The position numbers and the translations under genes are program-made. Below the pieces are notes generated by a model, which saw only the letters and a list, made by a program, of their open reading frames with translations, was not told the DNA's origin and searched no databases. Below, piece after piece: positions 8,798-16,314 of a stretch of 64,000 nucleotides of DNA (position 1 is the first letter of the stretch; every line of letters begins with the position of its first letter). Origin of the DNA: Brevibacillus sp. DP1.3A (lineage in GTDB: Bacteria; Bacillota; Bacilli; Brevibacillales; Brevibacillaceae); NCBI RefSeq assembly GCF_013284245.2, contig NZ_CP085876.1:3703001-3767000 (forward strand), in the 5' to 3' direction.

Positions 8798-9991
8798 CTA
8801 CAACCCGAGATTTTTCGCGATGATGTTTTTCATAATTTCTGTCGTACCACCGTAGATCGGCATGACAGCGACATCACGGTAACGCCGGGCAATGGCGTAC
8901 TCTTCCATGAAGCCGTATCCGCCATGAAGCTGTAGGCATCGGACTGACATACGCCGTGCCATTTCGGTGATCGACCACTTTGCCATGGAGACTTGCGTCG
9001 TTACATTTTCGCCCTTCATATGTCGGTTTGTCAGATCGTCGATAAAGGTCTGCGCCATGGAAATTTCCGTAGCCATCTCCGCCATCTCGAATTGCGTATT
9101 TTGAAAGGAACTGATTGGCTTACCGAAGGCGTGTCTCTCTTTAACATATGTCATGGTCGTCTTGATCATCTCTTCAGCCACAACCAACGCTCCAATTGCG
9201 ATCATAATCCGCTCTTGTTGCAGCTTATCCATCAGGTAGTAGAAGCCCTTGCCTTCCTCACCAAGCAGATTGGACACAGGGACACGTGCATCCTCAAAGA
9301 TCAGCTCTGCTGTATCAGTTGAATGCTGACCCAATTTCTTCAATTTGCGACCGCGAGAAAAACCAGGTGTACCCTCCTCCACTAAGATGATGCTGATCCC
9401 TTTGTGAGCAGGAGTGGCTGTTGGGTCTGTCTTGACGCAAATGAAGAATAGTCCTGCATTGAATCCATTGGAGATGAACGTTTTTTGCCCATTAATGATG
9501 TAGTGGTCTCCGTCTCGCACTGCTGTTGTCCGCATTCCCGCCAAGTCGGAGCCGATGCCTGGTTCCGTCATGCCGATCGCTGTCGTAATCTCACCAGATA
9601 CGCATTTGGGCAAGTACTTTTTCTTCTGCTCCTCGGTACCGTAGCGTTCCAAATAGGGAACGATGATCGAACTGCTCATACTTGCCAAGCCGCCTACTCC
9701 AACCCGACTCAATTCTTCTGCCAGAACCATGTTAAAGCCAAAATCGAGTCCAAGTCCGCCGTACTCAGGAGCAACTTGCGGGCAGAGGAATCCTTGTTCG
9801 CCCATTTTTTGATAAAACTCGCGTGGAGTGAATTGCTCTTCCTCCCATTTCTCAATGTTCGGTACGGCTTCCTTTTCCAAAAACTTGCGAAGAGAAGTGC
9901 GAAACATTTCATGCTCTTGCGTGAGAAAAGGTCGATTTCTTTTGAATAAATCGAACGTCGCTGGTTTCGATGCTGGAATGGTTTGAGACAT
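8798..9991 (-). CDS. acyl-CoA dehydrogenase (LCAD/IVD-like active site)
   Basis: 397 residues. Start set at ATG 9991 because GGAGGGATTATTC precedes it; an upstream in-frame extension would overlap the thiolase gene. Motifs: IGMTEPGIGSDLAG and LQLHGGYGFMEE, with PIYGGTTEIMK at the C-terminus. Gly replaces the Glu of YEGT, as in long-chain and isovaleryl-CoA dehydrogenases, where the catalytic Glu is on another helix. It lies 25 nt downstream of the thiolase, in the same sigma-54-driven transcript. Confidence 0.9.
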   Translation of the reverse strand: MSQTIPASKPATFDLFKRNRPFLTQEHEMFRTSLRKFLEKEAVPNIEKWEEEQFTPREFYQKMGEQGFLCPQVAPEYGGLGLDFGFNMVLAEELSRVGVGGLASMSSSIIVPYLERYGTEEQKKKYLPKCVSGEITTAIGMTEPGIGSDLAGMRTTAVRDGDHYIINGQKTFISNGFNAGLFFICVKTDPTATPAHKGISIILVEEGTPGFSRGRKLKKLGQHSTDTAELIFEDARVPVSNLLGEEGKGFYYLMDKLQQERIMIAIGALVVAEEMIKTTMTYVKERHAFGKPISSFQNTQFEMAEMATEISMAQTFIDDLTNRHMKGENVTTQVSMAKWSITEMARRMSVRCLQLHGGYGFMEEYAIARRYRDVAVMPIYGGTTEIMKNIIAKNLGL

Positions 9992-10016
9992 GAATAATCC
10001 CTCCGATTTGTATGGA

Positions 10017-11198
10017 TTAGCCGATACGATACATCGTAACCACACATGCTCCGCCAAGGCCCAAGTTATGTTGGAGAGCGACGCGGGCCCCTTCTACCTG
10101 CCGTTTGTCTGCCTGACCTCGCAACTGCCAAACTAGCTCTGTGCATTGTGCGAGACCGGTTGCTCCCAACGGATGACCTTTTGACATTAAACCGCCAGAT
10201 GGATTGACAACGTAGGTTCCGCCGTATGTGTTATTGCCATCGTGGATGAACTTCTCGGCCCCGCCTTCTTCACACAAGCCCAAGCCTTCGTAAGTAATGA
10301 CCTCATTGGGAGTGAAGCAATCGTGTAGCTCTACCACGTTTACCTCATCCGGACCGATCCCAGCCATTTCATAGACTTGTTCCGCTGCACGTCGGGTCAT
10401 ATCAGCACCAACTAGATTGAGGATAGATTCATGTGTAACATCGGTATCTGTTGTGAGCGCCTGACCCACAATTTCTACGGCATTCGTAATCCCGTGCTTG
10501 ATCGCGAAGGCTTCACTGCATACAATCACTGCCGCTGCACCGCAGGTTGGGGGGCAAGCCATCAGACGTGTCAAATGAGGCATTAAGGCTGGGGCGTTCA
10601 ATACCTCTTCCACGCTCAGCGGCTTATGAAAAAGAGAATACGGGTTTTGAATCGCGTGACTTCTCGTTTTCACAGATACTTTGGCAAAAATGTCTGGGTT
10701 CGCTCCATACTTTTCAAGGTATTCCTTTCCTGCTGAACCAAAAATCTTGATCGCATTCGAAGCGGAATCCGGCACGTCTGCCCACAGCTCTTTCAAGCGA
10801 TTTTGTGTCCAGCCTAACGGAGGAGTCCGATCTGTCCAGACACTTGCTAATGCGCCTGGTTTCATTTCTTCAAAACCAACTGCCAGTGCGCAATCTACCA
10901 TACCCGATTCGACTGCTTGCCTCGCCAAAAATAGTGCAGTAGAACCGGAAGAGCAGTTATTGTTGACGTTAATGATCGGAATCCCTGTCATCCCGACCAT
11001 ATACAAGGCTCGTTGACCACATGTACTGTCTCCATATACATAGCTCGCATACGCTTGTTGGATGTCCGAATAGTGAATGCCTGCATCTTCCAATGCGCCT
11101 TTGACTGCTTTCGATGCCATCACCTCATACGGTTCATGCGAGCCAGGCTTTGTAAACGGTACCATATTTACACCGATGACTTTTGTTTTTCGACTCAT
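10017..11198 (-). CDS. SCP-x / lipid-transfer-type thiolase (acyl-CoA acetyltransferase)
   Basis: Thiolytic cleavage of 3-oxoacyl-CoA. 393 residues from ATG 11198 after AAAGGAGGAAGAAGC. The nucleophilic Cys is in NVNNNCSSGS, the His in SKGHPLGATG and the second Cys in LGGACVV. The sequence follows the SCP-2/Ltp thiolase branch rather than the FadA branch. SCP-x thiolases act on 2-methyl-branched and steroid side chains in animals and actinobacteria. No DUF35 partner is adjacent. It is the first gene after a sigma-54 promoter and leads the run of genes down to the left edge. Confidence 0.88.
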   Translation of the reverse strand: MSRKTKVIGVNMVPFTKPGSHEPYEVMASKAVKGALEDAGIHYSDIQQAYASYVYGDSTCGQRALYMVGMTGIPIINVNNNCSSGSTALFLARQAVESGMVDCALAVGFEEMKPGALASVWTDRTPPLGWTQNRLKELWADVPDSASNAIKIFGSAGKEYLEKYGANPDIFAKVSVKTRSHAIQNPYSLFHKPLSVEEVLNAPALMPHLTRLMACPPTCGAAAVIVCSEAFAIKHGITNAVEIVGQALTTDTDVTHESILNLVGADMTRRAAEQVYEMAGIGPDEVNVVELHDCFTPNEVITYEGLGLCEEGGAEKFIHDGNNTYGGTYVVNPSGGLMSKGHPLGATGLAQCTELVWQLRGQADKRQVEGARVALQHNLGLGGACVVTMYRIG

Positions 11199-11249
11199 GC
11201 TTCTTCCTCCTTTGGACGATCACTGACCTTTTCACATCTAGTAGGTGTA

Positions 11250-11265
11250 GCAAATGTCGTGCCAA
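11250..11265 (-). promoter_or_regulatory. sigma-54 (-24/-12) promoter of the thiolase operon
   Basis: The minus strand reads TTGGCACGACATTTGC, with GG and GC separated by exactly 10 nt, matching the consensus TTGGCACG-N4-TTGC. The predicted transcript starts near 11238, about 40 nt before the thiolase ATG. This is the best sigma-54 match in the window. Confidence 0.9.
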
Positions 11266-11314
11266 CACGTTTTTTCGCCAATGATCGACTCTGTCAAAGC
11301 CTCTTCGTTCATTG

Positions 11315-11364
11315 TGTATGTGCTGAATACAAAAATAATGATAGAACTGTATAAAATCCATACA
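11315..11364. promoter_or_regulatory. Two TGTAT-N7-ATACA palindromes (candidate activator-binding enhancer)
   Basis: Perfect copies lie at 11315-11331 and 11348-11364. Their centres are 33 bp apart, three helical turns. They sit 73 and 106 bp upstream of the -12 element of the thiolase promoter. The same pattern, or one close to it, recurs upstream of the other sigma-54 promoters of the block, so I infer they bind the activator encoded at 24562-26643. Confidence 0.65.
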
Positions 11365-11367
11365 CTT

Positions 11368-12549
11368 TCAATACGCAAATACCTCGTTTTCTTTAAGCGT
11401 TGCAATTTGCTCGTCGGTATAACCCAGCGATTTCAGTACGAGAATCGAATGCTCACCGAGTTTGCTTCCAATATGCTTATATTCTGGTTGAGCTGCGGAA
11501 AATTTGATCGGAAAACCAAATTGTCGCTGTGTGGTTCCGTCCGGCTTCCGAACATCCACAATCATCTCGCGCGCCTTCAATTGCGGATGCTCGCACGCTT
11601 CAGCAAATGTGAGCACTGGTTCAACACACGCTTCCATCTCCTGAAAAATGGCTGTCCATTCCGCGAAGGTTTTCGCTCGAAACGCGTTACGAACGTAATC
11701 TTTAAAAGCTTGGACATCATCTGGTGATTCACTGAAAGACAATGGCAACAGATCCGATCCCCCAATTGCCTCGCACAACAGCTTACGGAATTGAGGTTCA
11801 AGGCTGCCTACTGAAAAATACCGTCCATCTTTTGTTTCATAGTAGTCGTAAAAAATACCGCCGTTTAACCGCATGGCCTCCGCCTGAGGCTCTACCCCGC
11901 ACGCAAGATAACCAGCGCCATGGATGGTATTTAATACGAATGCAGCATCCGTCATGCTGATGTCAATGTATTGACCTTCACCCGTCCGCTCGCGATGCAA
12001 CAAAGCAGCCAGCATTCCAATCACGGAGTGGAGTGAACCACCCGCAATATCTGCGATATGAAAACCATGCGGAGACGGAGGCGATCCTTTTCTCCGGGAG
12101 TAATCATTGATTCCTGCAATAGACAAGTAGTTGTTGTCATGCCCAGGTCGATTACGATACGGGCCAGTTTGACCATATCCGGTGATGGAACAGTAGATCA
12201 GTCGCGGATTAATCGCTCGCAGTGCCTCAAATCCAAGGCCGAGTCGTTCCATGACCCCCGGACGGAACTGTTCAAGGACAATGTCGTATTCTTTCACGAG
12301 CTCTTTTACGATATCTACGGCTTCTTGTTTTTTGAGGTCAAGCGCGATGGATGATTTCGAGCGATTCAAGTAGCCATGGGCTGCCGGTACACCCCCATCT
12401 ACTTGTTTACCTTGCCTGATACTGTCCGGTCGGGTGAACGATTCCACGCGAAGCACTTCTGCTCCCAGATCTGCTAGCATCGTCGTTGCAAAAGGCCCCG
12501 GCAGTAAAGTTGAGAAATCGAGAACTTTATAGCCACGCAACAAGCTCAT
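11368..12549 (-). CDS. CaiB/BaiF family CoA transferase or alpha-methylacyl-CoA racemase
   Basis: Class III CoA transferase fold of 393 residues, starting at ATG 12549 with an ATGA overlap with the thioesterase stop. The N-terminus VLDFSTLLPGPFATTMLADLGAEV is family-typical, and the catalytic Asp lies in DISMTDAAF near residue 180. The family includes formyl-CoA transferases and alpha-methylacyl-CoA racemase (AMACR). In a block with SCP-x thiolase, MaoC hydratases and SDRs, a racemase preparing 2-methyl-acyl-CoA for dehydrogenation is attractive. A CoA transferase cannot be excluded. Confidence 0.85.
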   Translation of the reverse strand: MSLLRGYKVLDFSTLLPGPFATTMLADLGAEVLRVESFTRPDSIRQGKQVDGGVPAAHGYLNRSKSSIALDLKKQEAVDIVKELVKEYDIVLEQFRPGVMERLGLGFEALRAINPRLIYCSITGYGQTGPYRNRPGHDNNYLSIAGINDYSRRKGSPPSPHGFHIADIAGGSLHSVIGMLAALLHRERTGEGQYIDISMTDAAFVLNTIHGAGYLACGVEPQAEAMRLNGGIFYDYYETKDGRYFSVGSLEPQFRKLLCEAIGGSDLLPLSFSESPDDVQAFKDYVRNAFRAKTFAEWTAIFQEMEACVEPVLTFAEACEHPQLKAREMIVDVRKPDGTTQRQFGFPIKFSAAQPEYKHIGSKLGEHSILVLKSLGYTDEQIATLKENEVFAY

Positions 12550-12962
12550 TGTTTCACCTCATTCAAATTGGTAGATAAAAGCTTAAAGGTAGCAGTCGCT
12601 ATCGCCAGAGGTTTGCCTGCACGGTTTCGTACCTCTCCTTCACCGGTGGCAAGGCTTTTGCCTATATGGCGAATTTTTGCTGTTCCAACAACGAGATCAC
12701 CCTCTTTGGCAGAGGCCAAATAATGAATGTTTAAATTGACCGTTACCAGGCTGTACTCCGTCTGAGTTCGAATAGTCAAACCCATTACGTGGTCGAGTAA
12801 GCTCGCTATGACACCTCCGTGCAACAAATTACCGGCGTTCAACAATTCAGATGTAATTAGCAGCTCAACTACCACATGCCCTTCTTCCCTATGCGTAATT
12901 TGAATGCCGAGATGTCGTTCAAATCCTGCTTGTATCCGTTTTGGGGGTTCCGTAATGGACAT
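12546..12962 (-). CDS. PaaI-type hotdog thioesterase
   Basis: 138 residues. ATG 12962 is chosen because GCGAGGTGAGAGT precedes it and because the sigma-54 promoter at 13021-13036 lies inside any longer frame. The fold is 4HBT/PaaI-like: LLNAGNLLHGGVIASLLDHVMG carries the Asn/His-Gly-Gly pattern and the helix Asp. It probably hydrolyses acyl-CoA, recycling CoA or releasing dead-end thioesters. It is translationally coupled to the CaiB-family gene. Confidence 0.83.
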   Translation of the reverse strand: MSITEPPKRIQAGFERHLGIQITHREEGHVVVELLITSELLNAGNLLHGGVIASLLDHVMGLTIRTQTEYSLVTVNLNIHYLASAKEGDLVVGTAKIRHIGKSLATGEGEVRNRAGKPLAIATATFKLLSTNLNEVKQ

Positions 12963-13020
12963 ACTCTCACCTCGCTTTGCAGTTGCACTGTGAATCCATC
13001 TGTGTTGATTTATCTGAAAT

Positions 13021-13036
13021 GCAAATGCCGTGCCAA
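13021..13036 (-). promoter_or_regulatory. sigma-54 (-24/-12) promoter of thioesterase-CaiB operon
   Basis: The minus strand reads TTGGCACGGCATTTGC with GG-N10-GC spacing. The predicted start is near 13009, giving a leader of about 47 nt to ATG 12962. The match to consensus is nearly perfect. Confidence 0.9.
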
Positions 13037-13098
13037 AGAAACCTTTCGTTCTTAATTGAATGAAATGCATGCGATATAAATTTTATGCGCAAGCAAAT

Positions 13099-13134
13099 TG
13101 TATACATCTAGAACAGTTGTATGAAATCTATACA
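13099..13134. promoter_or_regulatory. TGTAT-N7-ATACA enhancer site(s) upstream of thioesterase promoter
   Basis: A perfect TGTAT-N7-ATACA lies at 13118-13134, centred 105 bp from the -12 GC. An overlapping weaker site, TGTAT-N7-GAACA, is at 13099-13115 and contains the palindrome TGTATACA. The core GTATGAAATCTATACAC closely resembles GTATAAAATCCATACAC at the thiolase promoter. Confidence 0.62.
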
Positions 13135-13151
13135 CATCGACACTGGAAGAC

Positions 13152-13182
13152 CAAAATAAAAACCCTTGATTTCCTCAAGGGT
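13152..13182 (-). terminator. Rho-independent terminator of the alkylsulfatase gene
   Basis: On the minus strand ACCCTTGA pairs with TCAAGGGT (13175-13182 with 13162-13169) over a 5-nt loop, followed by TTTTTATTTTGG. It starts 16 nt after the stop at 13198. Confidence 0.88.
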
Positions 13183-13197
13183 CAACTCGCTGAGCCT

Positions 13198-15105
13198 TTA
13201 TTCAGGTGTCACAATAGCGGGAAATGGATCAAATTCGTCCAATAATGCTAGAAACACTTTAATTGGCGTCGTGTCACCGATTACTTCTATTTTTCCCGTT
13301 GCCATGGCTTGCTCAAGTGATAGACGACCAAGCATCAATGCAAAGAAAGTCATTCGATCCGTTACAAGCGAAACGTCTGGATGAGCGTCATGCTTATTTG
13401 CTTTGTTCACCAGAACCGAATTTTCCAGGTACATAGCAAACGATTGGTCTGAATCTGTGATTGTTACATTCATCGTGAGCTTTTTGCCCTCTGCTTTGGG
13501 ACCGTTAATTTTCACGGCTAACAGGTTTAAGAAATCCGAAATGGGCATGTAGGTAATGATCCCTGATACATCAGTTGGAGAGTTGTCCTTATTTACCCCA
13601 TTACGCAGTTCAGTAGCTCCGACCAAATACACATTTCGCCAGTTCGCGGATTCCGCTTGGTACCCCAATTGTTCAAATGCATTGGCAAGCAAGTTTTTCG
13701 CTTCTGTATGAGTGGGATCAGCCATGACCACATGCTTTACTACTTGAGCGACCCAGCGATACTCTCCTTTTTCAAAATCAGCCTTTGCCTGCTGCAAAAT
13801 GTTACTTGCGCCACCCATGTACTGAACATATTTCTCGGCGGCTTCCACCTGTGGCAGCGGATCCAAATCAGAAGGATGCGCACTGTAATAGCCGAGATAA
13901 AAGTTGTAGATTCCTTTTACGTTATGCTTTAGCGTTCCATAGTACCCTCGATTTCCCCAGTATTTATCCAGTGTGTCCGGAAGCTTAATCGTTTCTGCTA
14001 TTTCATCCATCGTATATCCATGATTGGCTAAACGCACCGTTTGATCGTGCATATATTTATACAGATCACGTTGCATTTTCAAATGGGCAATGGCGTTTTC
14101 TTTGCCCCATACTGGCCAAGCATGGATCATCAACAGGGCATCCACTTCTTCTGCCTCAAACAAGTCAATCGTCTTATCCAGGGCGTTTGCCCATAGCAAA
14201 GCATCTCGCGTTTTTGCTCCTCTTACGGTGTAGATTTGATGCATAGATTTGTTGGCATTTTCCGAGACAAACAAAGCTTTGTAATCGCGGATGTAGAAGT
14301 GCATTTCGGCAGGTGCTTCTGTATTGGGGGTTAGTAAAAATTCGAAGGTCATTCCGTCAATTTCCATAGTCTGCGTCTCGCTTACGATCTCAACCGTAGG
14401 CAGCGCAAAGCTGAACTTACCCGAATTGGTCACGGGGCCAATCCCTACAGAAACCGTTCCTGTAGCGTTAACCGGTAGATTTTTCCCGAATTGATACCCT
14501 GCGCGACGGGCCATGATCGTACCAAGCAGTACATTTTCGCTCAATGCTTCTTTTGTAAAATGCTGTGGTGCGATAATCGGGATTTCGGGATTTTTCGCAT
14601 ACTGAAGTGCTGCTTCGGTACCTGCAAAATGGTCACCGTGACTTTGGCTGATAATAATCGCGGTAACCGGTTTTTTAGGTCGATGCTGATAATATAACTC
14701 CATCGCGGCTTGCATGGATTCTACACCAGCTAATGTATCAACAACAATAACTCCCTCTTTTCCTTCGATGAAAAAGGTCGTGACGATGGATTGTCCACGT
14801 ATTTGATAAACGCCCTCTACTACCTTGAACAACCCTGTAATTGCATGTAACTGCGAATTTCTCCACAAGCTAGGATTGACTGTATCGGGTGCAGGCTGAT
14901 CAAGGAATCCGAGCTTTTCGATGTCCCAAACAACTTTTCCAGCCTCATTTTTTATGACTTTTGCTTCTATGGGGGCGAGGAAACCTCTATTTGCATCCTC
15001 GAAATCTTGCTTGTCTTCAAAAGGGAGAGAGACATAAGCGGCCTCCTGTGCTTTTTTGGTAAAAGGCGTCGCCGGTAATGACTGATTAATTTTCGAATCT
15101 GCCAT
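13198..15105 (-). CDS. alkylsulfatase-like metallo-beta-lactamase hydrolase (SdsA family)
   Basis: 635 residues from ATG 15105 (GGGGG ribosome site). Domain order fits SdsA1/BDS1 linear alkylsulfatases: a metallo-beta-lactamase domain (about 95-345), an alkylsulfatase dimerisation region (about 350-490, with LGYYSAHPSDLDPLP), and a C-terminal SCP-2-like sterol-carrier domain (about 515-635). The family cleaves long-chain alkyl sulfates such as dodecyl sulfate to alcohol and sulfate. The metal motif reads SQSHGDHFAG, with Gln where HxHxDH has its first His. Other likely ligands remain (SENANKSMHQ, MIHAWPVWG). No signal peptide is visible. It lies downstream of alcohol and aldehyde dehydrogenase genes that could process its alcohol product. 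Confidence 0.86.
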   Translation of the reverse strand: MADSKINQSLPATPFTKKAQEAAYVSLPFEDKQDFEDANRGFLAPIEAKVIKNEAGKVVWDIEKLGFLDQPAPDTVNPSLWRNSQLHAITGLFKVVEGVYQIRGQSIVTTFFIEGKEGVIVVDTLAGVESMQAAMELYYQHRPKKPVTAIIISQSHGDHFAGTEAALQYAKNPEIPIIAPQHFTKEALSENVLLGTIMARRAGYQFGKNLPVNATGTVSVGIGPVTNSGKFSFALPTVEIVSETQTMEIDGMTFEFLLTPNTEAPAEMHFYIRDYKALFVSENANKSMHQIYTVRGAKTRDALLWANALDKTIDLFEAEEVDALLMIHAWPVWGKENAIAHLKMQRDLYKYMHDQTVRLANHGYTMDEIAETIKLPDTLDKYWGNRGYYGTLKHNVKGIYNFYLGYYSAHPSDLDPLPQVEAAEKYVQYMGGASNILQQAKADFEKGEYRWVAQVVKHVVMADPTHTEAKNLLANAFEQLGYQAESANWRNVYLVGATELRNGVNKDNSPTDVSGIITYMPISDFLNLLAVKINGPKAEGKKLTMNVTITDSDQSFAMYLENSVLVNKANKHDAHPDVSLVTDRMTFFALMLGRLSLEQAMATGKIEVIGDTTPIKVFLALLDEFDPFPAIVTPE

Positions 15106-15123
15106 TTCGAAACCCCCAAAGGT

Positions 15124-15159
15124 TTATTTTTTTGAATATTCATTGGATATTTTGTCCAT
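15124..15159 (-). CDS. Possible 11-residue leader peptide before alkylsulfatase
   Basis: ATG 15159 follows AATAGGAGCCC and opens an 11-codon frame, MDKISNEYSKK, ending in TAA 18 nt before the alkylsulfatase ATG. It could couple translation to the main gene or be chance. There is no protein-family support. Confidence 0.25.
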   Translation of the reverse strand: MDKISNEYSKK

Positions 15160-15195
15160 GGGCTCCTATTTGTATGCATCTGGCAAAAGCACCAA

Positions 15196-15223
15196 GGCCA
15201 TCGCTACGGCAAGAGCGATGGCC
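15196..15223 (-). terminator. Hairpin after alcohol dehydrogenase (weak terminator or attenuator)
   Basis: GGCCATCGCT and AGCGATGGCC form a perfect 10-bp stem with an 8-nt loop, 22 nt after the alcohol dehydrogenase stop. On the minus strand it is followed by TTGGTGCTTTTGCC, only moderately U-rich. I see no sigma-54 element between it and the alkylsulfatase, so it may attenuate read-through rather than fully terminate. Confidence 0.6.
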
Positions 15224-15244
15224 CGTAAAGCGCAGCAGTTCATC

Positions 15245-16288
15245 CTAGAACTTGTTAATCACCGTAACTCCTACACCGGCATACGTATTCATTTCTTCAA
15301 AAGAGGCATGGATCTCTTCCAAGGAGATTGTTTTCGTGACCAATCTCCCGGGTGAAAGGCGCCCGCTTTCTACTAAGCGCAGCATCGTTGAAAATTCAGG
15401 CAAGGGCATGCCGATCGATCCAATAATCTGCGCTTCTTGCCGGAGTAAAAAGTTAATAGGAACGGAAGTAAGACCTCCATTCGGATTCGAACTCATGCCA
15501 ATCTGGACATGTCTTCCTCGCTTCGTGAGACTCAGGAGAGCGTTCAAAAACGTTTCTTGGATACCGAGTGCTTCAATAGAGACGTTCGCACCGCCCTTTG
15601 TTATTTCCCGCACAGCCTCTGGAGCGTTCACTTGCTTGCTATTTACGATAGCCACTGCCCCCAGCTCTTTCGCAAAGGCCAGTTTATCATCCGCGATGTC
15701 CACCGCAATGACATTCGCTCCTGCAGCAGCCGCAATTTGAACAGCAGATAGCCCTACACCACCAGCCCCATATACGGCTACCCATTCACCAGGACGCACA
15801 TTTCCTTGCGTGATGACTCCATGGTAGGCAGTCATGAAGCGACATCCCATTGCACTTGCTTCAACAAAATCAATGTTTTCAGGTAAATGCATGAGGTTTT
15901 GGTCTGCCTCTCCGATATGAATATACTGCGCAAACCCGCCATTCAAGTCGAAGCCTATCAATTTGAGGTTATCGCATACATTGTGGTGACCTGCGACGCA
16001 ATGCGGACATACCCCATCGCCGACATTAAATGGCACAATCACTCGATCACCTTTTTTGAAATTGCGTATGTTTTTTCCGACCTCTTCCACCACTCCACTC
16101 ATCTCGTGCCCTAAAATATGCGGAAAGGATTGAATCATACTCATATGTCCTGTCCACCCATGCCAGTCACTCCGGCATACGCCTGTTGCTTCCAATCTGA
16201 TGATGACCCCATCCGAAGTCAGTGTCGGATCTGCGATTTCTCGTACGACCAAAGGCTCGTTAAACGCTTCTAAAACGGCAGCTCTCAT
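15245..16288 (-). CDS. zinc-dependent alcohol dehydrogenase (MDR family)
   Basis: NAD(P)-dependent oxidation of an alcohol. 347 residues from ATG 16288. The catalytic-zinc motif is GVCRSDWHGW and GHEMSGVVEEVG, the cofactor Rossmann motif GAGGVGLSAVQ near residue 175. The structural-zinc loop CPHCVAGHHNVC keeps three of the usual four cysteines. It lies 26 nt downstream of the acyl-CoA ligase in the aldehyde dehydrogenase-ligase-ADH operon. I infer oxidation of a long-chain alcohol to aldehyde. Upstream Shine-Dalgarno is modest (ATGAGGCG). Confidence 0.88.
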   Translation of the reverse strand: MRAAVLEAFNEPLVVREIADPTLTSDGVIIRLEATGVCRSDWHGWTGHMSMIQSFPHILGHEMSGVVEEVGKNIRNFKKGDRVIVPFNVGDGVCPHCVAGHHNVCDNLKLIGFDLNGGFAQYIHIGEADQNLMHLPENIDFVEASAMGCRFMTAYHGVITQGNVRPGEWVAVYGAGGVGLSAVQIAAAAGANVIAVDIADDKLAFAKELGAVAIVNSKQVNAPEAVREITKGGANVSIEALGIQETFLNALLSLTKRGRHVQIGMSSNPNGGLTSVPINFLLRQEAQIIGSIGMPLPEFSTMLRLVESGRLSPGRLVTKTISLEEIHASFEEMNTYAGVGVTVINKF

Positions 16289-16314
16289 GTGCAGGCACGC
16301 CTCATTTCTATTGA

